Origin: Malaya genurostris | Lineage: Eukaryota > Arthropoda > Insecta > Diptera > Culicidae | Direction of reading: 5' to 3' | Assembly: GCF_030247185.1 (NCBI RefSeq) | Contig: NC_080572.1 | Location: forward strand, 98,505,198 to 98,569,197 | DNA length: 64,000 nt | Made by a program: the position numbers and the translations under genes | The notes under the pieces: generated by a model | Told to the model about the DNA's origin: nothing | Databases searched by the model: none | What the model saw: the letters and a program-made list of their open reading frames with translations, nothing else | Shown here: positions 56,164 through 64,000 of the stretch, piece by piece | Layout: each line of letters starts with the position of its first letter | Position numbering within the stretch: the first letter of the stretch is position 1

Positions 56164-56472
56164 TGTTCGGAGGCAGTTCGGATATAGGGAGATTCTTTGA
56201 AGCGAGCTTTCTTGTGCAGCAGCTCAAAGCTGAAATTATTATTAATTAGATTAGAACAATAGATTGCGAGGAGCTAAGCCAATTACTTACATTAGGTCTT
56301 CCCTTATTCAACTATCCGAAACTATAAATCTCCTTTCAACGTAGTAATCCCTTGTATACTACTAATACCTTTTTCAGGTGAATAATGAATTCAACTTGTG
56401 TTCTATTCAAATGTGTTCTAGTTCAATGCACTCAATTATACGGTTAGATTTCCGAAAATGAGAAAAAAAAAC
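56164..56472 (-). repeat. BEL 5' LTR, truncated
   Basis: It matches the 3' LTR at 49675-49983. About 318 bp of the LTR's outer (U3) part are missing, and gypsy 3' UTR follows directly. Without U3 this copy lacks its promoter. Confidence 0.85.
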
Positions 56473-56658
56473 ATAGCTCTTAATGAACACTGAAAATTTT
56501 AGTAGATATAATGTGTTATGTGTGATATTATAATAATACAAATACTTATACATATACATATAATTAATTATCCACTCAAAAAAAATTAAAAAAACAACAA
56601 TTAATGAAAATATAAATAAAATATAACAATATTATAAAAATAAATTCTTTTACGGAGA
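56473..56658 (+). other. gypsy 3' UTR remainder and polypurine tract
   Basis: AT-rich sequence continuing the gypsy element after the BEL insertion. It ends ACGGAGA just before the 3' LTR, a weak purine tract. Confidence 0.6.
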
Positions 56659-56948
56659 GGTGGGGTTGTGAATACCTTCCTAAATATATCTAGACATTCG
56701 TTGGAAGCAAACTAGTCACAACAATACACCCCTGTAAATAACACGAGGTAGTTTGATGTTTTGTACCCATGGTAATGTGTTGTTTGTATCCATGGCGATA
56801 CCACGCTTATTATTATTTAATCGTAGTAAGCGATCAACGAACTAACTCGTCCTCTTTCTTCTTTGGTCGCTTGAACAGGTAACACGCATTATCAAATTGT
56901 GTCAGCTTGGCTGGATGATTCCAGACTCACAATAAAAGAAGACTCACA
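56659..56948 (+). repeat. gypsy 3' LTR
   Basis: It matches 37812-38101 over its full length with about seven differences, including the first base (G for T). It ends AAGACTCACA and is followed by the duplication TGCGT. Confidence 0.92.
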
Positions 56949-57063
56949 TGCGTGTCATACTTTATAGAGAAATTGCTGCCAGCAAGACATACTTGCTGAC
57001 TGCAGATTTACAGACCCTGTCTGCAGATATTTGAAATTTTTACCTGGCATCTCTGCTTCCTCG

Positions 57064-57943
57064 TTACAATCCGGAGAACGTCGAGAACCCGAAAATGAAA
57101 AAGTGTGTTTCAAAGATGCAAACTATTAATGAATGATTTGTAATATCAAAAAATGTTTAAAAATCAATACAGTATAGGTACCACCCTCCTGGCACTCCTT
57201 TACTAACCCTAGGGGAGTAGGCCGCCCCAAAATACGGCTTCCATTCTTTTCCACCTAACAACAAGACAATCGGCCACGTTAAGCTAACGCAAATGAGCCC
57301 AATAAAATATTTTACTTAAAAAAAATTCAAACAATTATAATGAATTTGTGCGAAACGAATGTTGGTTGTTCAAAACAGAAAACATTTATTGTATCAAACC
57401 AGAAGTGTTATTGTCACTGTTTAGAAAATAAATCGAAATACTCAGAATTCATTTACTTTTACAATACTTTTTTTCTGCGTTCATAAAGCAGTCATCATCA
57501 ATCAAGTTCATTTGCCTTATGGTGTCACGCACAGTTAGCATAAGAACAGGAGTTTATTGTTAGATCAAACCAGACCCTGTCAGCTTGGAGCGAAATCAAT
57601 CTTCAGTTCAGCAACGCCATCGCACGGTGTCACATTCAACATATCATGTCAATTGTATGGGTGCGCAGTGCTGCTATTTTGGCGCGCACGAATTTGACAT
57701 TTCTCTCCCCTACTTCTGTGTACGAGATTCGATGCGGACTCGCCTGAGGGCGCCATGCTCGCAAAAAATGTTGCCAATGATTTGTTCGGGAAATGTGAGA
57801 GCTGGATATCTTGTTAATACGATGTCTTTGATCAAACTCATTTTTTATTTAACGTCTTATTAAAACGTTCGTTCACTTCCGGTGATGCTCTCAACTGAGC
57901 ATGCTTTGTATGCTTGAATAACGTCAAATTATAAATTTATTGT
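57064..57943. other. gene-free interval
   Basis: No gene is recognised; the frame at 57585-57863 has no domain. At 57574-57625 a ~50-bp segment is the complement of the two flanks of MITE copy A joined through a single CTGAAGAT, so it represents an unoccupied relative of that site. Confidence 0.5.
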
Positions 57944-58195
57944 TGTCGTTTTCGCTTGAGAAAACTGAAACTGACCCAGGGTAGTTTCATCAAACAAACA
58001 CTTTTCACGAAACTGTGTTGATTTCGCACTTAGCAACGGGGGTTTGAGCAAACGTGATATAATAACCAGGTTCGAAACTGACTCGATTTTCAGTTCAACA
58101 ACGTTAAAGTTAGGTTCGAAACTAGCTTCAAAGAAACGGATTGACAGCAGTTGGGGTGAAAACTGGGTTAGGTTTGGCATCAAGCGAAAACGACA
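57944..58195 (-). mobile_element. MITE family M3, copy 2
   Basis: The 252-bp reverse-oriented relative of 41158-41406, with termini TGTCGTTTTCGCTTGA and complement, flanked by TGT (57941-57943 and 58196-58198). An open frame through it (57929-58207) mirrors one through copy 1; it is element sequence, not a gene. Confidence 0.88.
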
Positions 58196-58198
58196 TGT

Positions 58199-59218
58199 AA
58201 AACTCAATGCGAGAGTGTCGATCCAAATGTTTTACTTTCTTCGTTATAGACAGTTTTAAAACCCATATAAACTGACGTTGTTATTTCAAACTAAGTCTCA
58301 AAAAGATAAGGATTGAAACAAAGTATGAATCTGTTCATTATTTAATCTTATATATTTGATGAAACATATGTTTTCAGGATCAGGCGATTCTTATCGCCAA
58401 CATCAATTATCAATCATAACTTAACTTTATAATTATATTTCGGTACGGAAATTGATTTTTCACAATCGAGCTCTCGTTAACTTTGGATTTCCATGATCAC
58501 AGCACCACTGGTATTATGATGCTACTAGCAGCAAATCGAGTATGATTAACTGAATACTCAACCCATAAGAAATCACACTCGAAGAAATCCACGATCATTA
58601 TTACAATCTTCATACAAGTTTTGAATGTTATCACTGTTATAGAACAGTTTATTTTTTATCATTTTGATTTCTTGAAACAACATAATTTTTATTAGCTATA
58701 ATGTTCAATCAACATTGGTCACAATTAAAACCACTCGAGAATGTCATACGTAACTTTGAGATTTGTGCTGAATCATCACGACTGCTGTATTCTGCCCGTT
58801 ACACTTTTCTTAAACATCATTTTCTGTGTTCACTGATTTTTCTTTGATCTTAATATACGAATTTTTTTTGGACTATGTCGGTGTTCATCAAACGCAGTAA
58901 CATGCATATCACATCATCCTTGTTCAACAATCACAGTGGGAGTTGAAGGATAATCATCTGATGAATTGTCCAGTAGAGTAAGTATAGTGTTTTGAATAGG
59001 AATAATACTTTTGCTGCTGTACGCTAAAATAAGTAAAAAAAAAGAACCAGAATATATAAGACTATATTGAAAGCAAAACTTAAAAAGAAATTTTTGCTTC
59101 TGATTACAGAAACCAAGGAAGTTTAGCTATTCACTTTGTAACATCAACCTGATGATGTAATGCAACAATATTACTCACCAAGCCATACTCTCCTTTATAA
59201 TCTTAAATCCATAAGGGT
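58199..59218. other. gene-free interval downstream of the HIG1 gene
   Basis: No gene or known repeat is recognised. It includes the likely 3' UTR and polyadenylation region of the minus-strand HIG1 gene. On the minus strand, AATAAA-like words occur but none stands out. Confidence 0.4.
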
Positions 59219-59491
59219 CTATTTATCGTCCTTCTTATTGAAGTAGTACTCGTTAAGCATTGTATAGGCCAATCCCAGTGTTAAGGCTCCTACTACTGTT
59301 CCCTGAGCCGCGACTCGTAGCTGCATTAGGAACACCGATGTGGACATAGCACCTCGAGTTTTATATTTGTATGCACCAACTCCGCATACAATCGCCAGAC
59401 CAGCCAAACCGATAGGCATGAAGGGAGACTCTCGCGCCTTACGCGCTAACTTTTCACCACTGCCTTCTTCGATATGTGGAGAATTAACCAT
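59219..59491 (-). CDS. HIG1-domain mitochondrial inner-membrane protein
   Basis: 90 residues from the ATG at 59491 (MVNSPHIEEGSGEKL). Ser/Pro-rich start, then the HIG1 domain: PFMPIGLAGLAIVCGVGAY as membrane helix one, a short basic loop YKYKTRG, then the conserved VFLMQLRVAAQGTVVGALTL with helix two, ending MLNEYYFNKKDDK. Family knowledge: HIG1 type 1 proteins sit in the inner mitochondrial membrane and support respiratory complex assembly (complexes III/IV). An upstream in-frame Met (59521) lies before a good 3' splice site (TATATTTCAG at 59501-59510, minus), so I prefer 59491. A noncoding exon lies upstream. The frame is intact and this is a likely functional host gene. Confidence 0.9.
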   Translation of the reverse strand: MVNSPHIEEGSGEKLARKARESPFMPIGLAGLAIVCGVGAYKYKTRGAMSTSVFLMQLRVAAQGTVVGALTLGLAYTMLNEYYFNKKDDK

Positions 59492-59757
59492 CGTGCTCGA
59501 CTGAAATATAGTATTAATCATTTAAAAAAAGGATCTGCTCTTTATAGCGATAACACCTAAAATGAGAATATTTACAACTGATCGAGGATTATGAATGTCA
59601 TCTTTTCATTTTTCCCCCACCAAGTACTATTTTTTGGACGTGACGTATATATGTTCTAGTTTCAAGGTCAAATTCACTTATTCCCTAACAGTAATCATGC
59701 GACATATTACGTCAAGTAATATTATTAAATATTATATCGAGATCCTAAATCACTTAC

Positions 59758-59880
59758 CTGATTAACTGCACGTTTCAATGGATGCAGTTGTTCACCACGA
59801 TATTCTCTTCGGGATGAAGAATACGTACGAAAAAAATGATGCAATTCCACCACTTTGCAGCACTCGTACGTACACTTGAA
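59758..59880 (-). other. noncoding first exon of the HIG1 gene
   Basis: On the minus strand the sequence ends AATCAG|GTAAGTG, a strong donor site (intron 59501-59757, GTAAGT..TTTCAG, 257 bp). No ATG in frame with the HIG1 coding exon was seen in it. The upstream limit is a guess; the promoter should lie in 59880-60100. Confidence 0.6.
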
Positions 59881-60328
59881 GATTGACAAGGTGGAAAATT
59901 TTTACAGCTGGATGGAGGACGGGCTAGGTTAGCGCGTGTTGTTTAGCTTTGGGTGTCAAATACTCAAATTGGAGCACTCAGTCTGATGAAACCGATGAAA
60001 CAGGTTGAAACGGTTGAAACAGCTGAGTGAGTATTCCGATTCAAGCACAACATTTCAATAGAACGTGTTCACAAATGTAAACCGTTCCGCACCAGAGATG
60101 CCAGATAATTGAAAATAAAATCCATATTGAAAAGTCACGGATTGGGAATTAAAATTACTTATTAATCGATTACTCGATTACTCGATCGATATTACGACAT
60201 CCCGTGCTCAATTTGAGCATGATATAGGTCCGATCAAAGCGCTTGGAATCGGCATCGTGCTTTATGTTTCACTGTATTCTTCGCTCTTTTGTTTCAACGC
60301 TATATAATCTAAATGTCGAGCCCGATTA
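59881..60328. other. probable HIG1 promoter region and unannotated DNA
   Basis: No TATA box is evident at a sensible distance. It contains a short direct repeat GAAACCGATGAAACAGGTTG / GAAACGGTTGAAACAGCTGA at about 59986-60025. Confidence 0.35.
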
Positions 60329-60489
60329 GCGGCCCTTACACGAGTCATTGAAAATGTCATTACTAAAAAAAATATCATTTAAATGAACGTGTAATGGTGC
60401 AGTAATGACGAGATTTCTATTAAATTTGAAATACATCATTACTAAGTCATCATTAAAAATGACAAAAATAATGCTCGTGTAAAGGCCGC
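60329..60489. mobile_element. 161-bp MITE, family M4
   Basis: Terminal inverted repeats are GCGGCCCTTACACGAGTCAT and AATGCTCGTGTAAAGGCCGC. The flank is TA on both sides (60327-60328 and 60490-60491). It has internal repeats of GTCATTACT. The TA duplication suggests a Tc1/mariner-type parent. Confidence 0.8.
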
Positions 60490-60666
60490 TATTCGTCCGA
60501 TGTTCGAAATGACTAGGTACTATACACAATGAAAAAATCAATCTTACTCGGGTCACAATCGTAAGATTCGTGTACGATTCGTCCGATGTTGGTAATTACT
60601 GGCGGAGCATATATAACCGAAAATGAAGGTGATATTTAAGAACCCTATAATAGTTGCAAGTGGCAC

Positions 60667-61251
60667 CACAAACGAATTTCCAGACATGACAGTCACGATC
60701 TTTTTTGGCGCACATCGATGGTCCTCCGTGAAACTGGCACCAATGGTGATAAATTGGTTGCACTGCTGAGTTCCCATCATACATTCATAATGCAAATGTC
60801 AAACCGTGAGAACCCTTTCGATTCGGTAGCTCATTTGTATATATTGAGATTTTATGGCACACTTTGGTTGAAATGATAACAATGCAATTAATCTCGCACT
60901 GGCACTTCATTTATCCAAAGATAAATAATAAAGACATGTAAGTGCTTATAAATATTTCTAAAAAATGTGGTTCGTTCCCGGTACCTTCTGAAATGACCGC
61001 ACTCACCGCTTGGTGGAGCGCGAGATTAATTGCATTGTTATCATTTCAACCAAAGTGTGCCATAAAATCTCAATATATACAAATGAGCTACCGAATCGAA
61101 AGGGTTCTCACGGTTTGACATTTGCGTTATGAATGTATGATGGGAACTCAGCAGTGCAACCAATTTATCACCATTGGTGCCAGTTTCACGGAGGACCATC
61201 GATGTGCGCCAAAAAAAGATCGTGACTGTCATGTCTGGAAATTCGTTTGTG
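60667..61251. repeat. long inverted repeat with 122-bp spacer
   Basis: The left arm 60667-60897 and right arm 61020-61251 are near-perfect reverse complements (a few substitutions and a one-base indel in a T run). Transcribed, it would fold into a 230-bp hairpin. No target duplication or TE-like termini were found. Open frames across the arms contain no known domain. Confidence 0.9.
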
Positions 61252-61257
61252 ATTTAA

Positions 61258-61714
61258 CCACCCAATGTAAAACATTATGAAGCGCTGCTTGCAAAATCAT
61301 TGACCTTTCTGACAGTGAGCTACAACCACAAATGCACATTCACCATTTTGGAATTAGTTTGTTTTACGAAATACCCTAGGACAGGACCAGACAACTGGCT
61401 TCTATTACATTTATTGCAAATGAGTTTGAAAACAAAGTGAAACATTCTCTGAAAATTTTCATTTTCATTGGTGAGCAAACATTATACATCTTATTAAACT
61501 TGCACTGATGAGCCGAAGGCGAAACGTAAAAAATTGAAATCAGTCATGTGTACTTTTGCACAAACTGGTACCCATGAGATACCAAAACCCCTAAATGACT
61601 ACAACCTGTTGGCGGTCAGAATACCATCAGTTTGTTTCGTTCTTTCGGGACGTCAGGAAAGACCTTACACCTCGGTGTAAATAAAGTGACTTGTAAATAG
61701 CAAGTACTTTACGT
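61258..61714. other. gene-free interval
   Basis: No gene, RNA or known repeat is recognised. Confidence 0.45.
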
Positions 61715-62297
61715 TAGAGATGGTCGGGTATCGGGTATTTTACCCGAAACCCGACCCGTACCCGTACCCGACGGGTTTTTGGTCGGGTACGGGTAAAAAT
61801 TTTTATTTTCAATCGGGTACGGGTCGGGTACGGGTAAAAAATTTTACTGCTCACTCGGGTACGGGTCGGGTACGGGTAAAAAAATTTACCGCTCACTCGG
61901 GTACGGGTCGGGTACGGGTAAATTGTTTTTTCGGATCGATTACCCGACACTTCACAGAAATATGTTTACACGTTGACGAGATTTTTTCATTGCAAAACAG
62001 TTCTTCCGAAAAATAATCAATTTGATTCAAGGGGTTTTGACATTCGCGCCTAGGACCAGACCTGTCAACTGTCATCTTTTTCATTTTTTTCTTCATTTAA
62101 AAAAAGTATCAATCATAGTTACGTGAAAAGGTATGTGAATATTTCCCGCCCTACTTTGTTTATAACATATTTAATAAGACACACTGCCTTAGCTCTATGA
62201 TGTTGCGGTCGGAATCTACTTTTCACGTAGGTTTTGATGGACTGCCATTTTAAAGCTGTTTAATGCACAATCCAGTAAAAATTATTTGATTCATATA

Positions 62298-62903
62298 CTG
62301 CCCATACTCGCATATCAGTCCCATATCGATTTTCGCCAATTTTGAGTTAGCTTGAGGAATGGAGTCTTTCCTCAATATACTCTCAGAAATTGCAATTAAA
62401 GTTGAGGGTTTGTTCAGTAAAATATAAAAAAATATCAACTCATTTCTGTGTCCCATATGCTAAAGTACCCACATATCAGTCCCATTCAGTGCAAAATTTC
62501 AATAATTTCATTTGTTGCAATATTGGAACAGCAAAGGTTTATTACCGATATTTCATGTAATAATACCAAGATTTACCATTAGGGAGCAAAGCAAAGTCTT
62601 GGCATTACATTCCTTTCGTGGAATTTGGCCTTTCTGTTTCAACAGACTTCGCAGCCGAATCTTAGCGTACAGAATCATTGCATGGCTAGTACTATGGATC
62701 CTACTGACACTAAGAATCCTTCCAGGTCGGGGCTCGAACATACGACAGCTGGCTTGTAAGACCAGCGTCCTATGCATTGAACCGCCAACCCGGGACCAGC
62801 ATTAGGGAGCACAATAAATAAAAAAAATCGGAAATAAACTTTTGATCGTCTTTTTCTCAACATGCCGATTTTCCATATGGGACTGATATGCAAGGATGGG
62901 CAG
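62298..62903. mobile_element. MITE family M1, copy 2, containing a SINE
   Basis: The termini match copy 1 (1240-1619), with 4-bp flanking duplication TATA (62294-62297 and 62904-62907). The corresponding position in hAT copy 1 (about 30650) is unoccupied, which confirms the duplication length. The SINE at 62589-62799 splits it. Confidence 0.9.
62589..62799 (-). mobile_element. tRNA-derived SINE inside the MITE
   Basis: 211 bp flanked by the 12-bp duplication CATTAGGGAGCA (62577-62588 and 62800-62811). MITE copy 1 shows the unoccupied site (GCATTAGGTAGCAC, about 1518). On the minus strand the head is CGGGTTGGCGGTTCAATGCA and the B box is GTTCGAGCCCC. It is near-identical to 18836-19051. Confidence 0.92.
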
Positions 62904-63891
62904 TATATAAAATGTAGTGTAGTACTCATATCACATTCAGATACCAGAAAACTGTTATTTTAAATATTGGTTGGAGATTTTCAAAATTTTCATAAAAATC
63001 ATTAGGATTCTTACCATAAAAACATGAACATTTAATTCAGAAAATCTGCATAGAAGTTCTTCTTATTCTGCACTTCTGGGTGGTGTCACCTCACTTGAAA
63101 TGACACCGATTGATGGCACAGCAAGTTGGGCTATATTGCTAGTTAATTTTCGTTTCTTTTCACTGGACAACAAGTGAAAATCTCGATGCGTGACAACGTG
63201 GAGTCGCAAAAGTAAGGGTGAAAATCTTTTCTCGCGAAATACTCAAATTTTCACCGTGTTCACTCGTTGAGGGTTCCACCGGTTCAATGGCTGTAAAAAC
63301 CACCAGCTACCGATAACATCGTGGGTGTGGGTTTGTGAGGCTACAAAACGGGCATAGTTGACAGATTAATTTAAATCAAAATCATAATTCATTTTGCTTT
63401 GTAGTAAAAAATTGTAACCAAAAAAATTTCCTACGAATGTTCAAACTACTTACACTTGAAGGACTCACTGTTCACCATGTTCAAAATTGAATTTTTCACA
63501 CCGGGAATACACGTACATTGTTTGATTCTTTGGTCAATTCAAGTAAACGAACTGATAACACACTATTCATTTTAGGGGATGTTAGCAAAACATTCATTTT
63601 CGTCACGTGTAATATTCAATTTGACATTTGGAACTATTTTACGTGATTTTTCAAGTGATTCGAATGTGAATTTTTATTTGTGTGTCAAAATAATGAGCAC
63701 GCTTACTTGTGGTTCTAAAGAATTGGATCAAAAGTCGCACTGTTTCGTAAAAACTATACCTACCCAAAATTGAATACAACGGGTATTACGACATTTTGGG
63801 TGAATATACTTTTCGAAAAATTTGAGTTGATATTACTCCCTTTTGTTCATATTTGTAAATTAGTATAAAGTACCAAAGACATTGAAAATCT

Positions 63892-64000
63892 ACAGGGTCC
63901 GCCATCTAACATTTATTTTTGAACTAGCGGTTATTTCGACATTGGTAACCTCAATGTCACTTCTGATTTGACAGAAACTTAGTTGTATCCTTCCGCTGAA
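63892..64000. other. possible start of another DNA transposon at the window edge
   Basis: CAGGGTCCGCCATCTAAC begins exactly where hAT copy 2 stops matching copy 1. A CAGGG start would fit a hAT-type terminus, but the other end is outside the window. Confidence 0.35.

Larger units (their letters stand above)
49675..56472 (-). mobile_element. BEL/Pao retrotransposon with truncated 5' LTR
   Basis: Minus strand. The 3' LTR is 49675-50301 (627 bp). The 5' LTR survives only as its inner 309 bp (56164-56472), which matches 49675-49983 with about two differences. A polypurine tract (minus GGGGCGGAGGA, at 50302-50313) sits right before TGTTCTGATAAC, the 3' LTR start. The internal region encodes a PHD-finger frame and a long Gag-Pol frame. 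No target duplication is visible: the left flank is CATACC and the right flank is ATAGCT, both gypsy sequence. Confidence 0.9.
37812..56948 (+). mobile_element. Ty3/gypsy retrotransposon with nested insertions
   Basis: LTRs are 290 bp each (37812-38101 and 56659-56948), with a 5-bp target duplication TGCGT (37807-37811 and 56949-56953). Internal order is a leader, gag, protease, RT, RNase H and integrase, then a 3' UTR; no envelope-like frame is seen. Three later insertions are the MITE at 41158-41406, the I-like element at 43215-49317 and the BEL element at 49675-56472. The LTRs differ at about 7 of 290 positions by eye. The presence of frameshifts and stops in pol shows that it is inactive. 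The domain types fit Ty3/gypsy, perhaps the Mag side, but the clade is a guess. Confidence 0.9.
37639..57055. mobile_element. hAT-type MITE, family M2, copy B, split by a gypsy locus
   Basis: The left part is 37639-37811 (begins CAGAGATGCCAGGTCTGCAG) and the right part is 56954-57055 (ends ACCTGGCATCTCTG). The outer flanks are a perfect 8-bp duplication CTTCCTCG (37631-37638 and 57056-57063). Joined, the parts form a roughly 270-bp element homologous to copy A (11820-12063) in opposite orientation, for example the shared ATACTTTATAGAGAAATTGC at 56960-56980 against 11865-11875. This proves the two pieces were one insertion before the gypsy element landed in it. Confidence 0.92.
61715..63891. 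mobile_element. non-autonomous hAT element, copy 2, 3' end missing
   Basis: It begins TAGAGATGGTCGGGTAT and carries the left GGGTACGGGTCGGG array (about 61730-61930). It then follows copy 1 (30048-32227) to about its position 31835. It is interrupted by MITE M1 copy 2 at 62298-62903. At about 63891 the similarity ends and unrelated sequence beginning CAGGGTCCGCCATCTAAC starts, so its right terminus is not in the window. Confidence 0.88.

Noticed and set aside
49675..56472. 309-bp direct repeat flanking the BEL coding region, read first as a very long target duplication
   Set aside because: A purine tract followed by TGTTCTGATAAC at 50302 marks a 627-bp 3' LTR that contains the 309 bp, so the repeat is the shared part of two LTRs and one LTR is truncated.
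37812..56948. Errantivirus-like element with an envelope gene
   Set aside because: After integrase there is only a short AT-rich UTR before the 3' LTR once the BEL insert is removed; no membrane-protein frame is present.
57929..58207. 92-codon frame repeated at 41160-41410
   Set aside because: It is translated MITE sequence; both copies are bounded by inverted repeats and target duplications.
60553..61232. Minus-strand frames across the inverted repeat
   Set aside because: They mirror each other because the arms are complementary, and they lack any recognisable domain.

Overview
This window reads as nuclear DNA of a mosquito, most likely culicine (Aedes-like). It is AT-rich and made mostly of layered transposable elements. 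It holds tRNA-derived SINEs that resemble the Feilai family, a DD37E Tc1/mariner relative of the type described in mosquitoes, RNase H-bearing Loa-like and I-like non-LTR retrotransposons, a Jockey element, Ty3/gypsy and BEL/Pao LTR elements, hAT elements and several MITEs. The species call is inference; no rRNA or barcode gene is present.

Only two host genes can be supported. One is a four-exon, plus-strand cuticular protein gene with a Rebers-Riddiford chitin-binding domain (20933-22883). The other is a small minus-strand HIG1-domain mitochondrial membrane protein gene (coding exon 59219-59491, with an upstream noncoding exon near 59758-59880). Both look intact.

Layout. 1-3167 is unannotated DNA with one MITE (1240-1619) and a SINE scrap. 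3168-9230 holds a 5'-truncated Jockey tail, a 5'-truncated gypsy fragment (both minus) and a broken Loa-like element (plus). 9231-16074 is gene-free, with a hAT-type MITE (11820-12063) and a 1.28-kb terminal-inverted-repeat element (13266-14545). 16075-18760 holds two decayed mariner elements. 18836-23230 holds a SINE, the cuticle gene and a long GT tract. 23951-25111 is a DD37E element with TA target duplications. 25112-28880 is unannotated. 28880-29820 is a dispersed repeat with a long CA tract. 30048-32227 is a non-autonomous hAT element with 8-bp target duplications. 32505-37110 is a Jockey element with 14-bp target duplications whose ORF2 centre has been replaced by a Loa-like fragment.

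37639-57055 is the centrepiece, a nest at least three insertions deep. A hAT-type MITE with TSD CTTCCTCG was split by a 19-kb Ty3/gypsy locus with 290-bp LTRs and TSD TGCGT. That gypsy was in turn hit by a 249-bp MITE in its reverse transcriptase, by a 6.1-kb I-like non-LTR element with a 14-bp TSD in its integrase, and by a 6.8-kb BEL/Pao element encoding a PHD finger at its 3' end. Removing the inserts brings the gypsy reading frames back together. Its gag and pol are separated by a 99-bp GT..AG segment whose removal would join them in frame, which suggests Gag-Pol made by splicing.

57056-64000 holds a second copy of the 3-bp-TSD MITE, the HIG1 gene, a small TA-flanked MITE, a 230-bp-armed inverted repeat, and a second hAT copy that contains a MITE which itself contains a SINE. 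No CRISPR array, rRNA or functional tRNA gene was seen.
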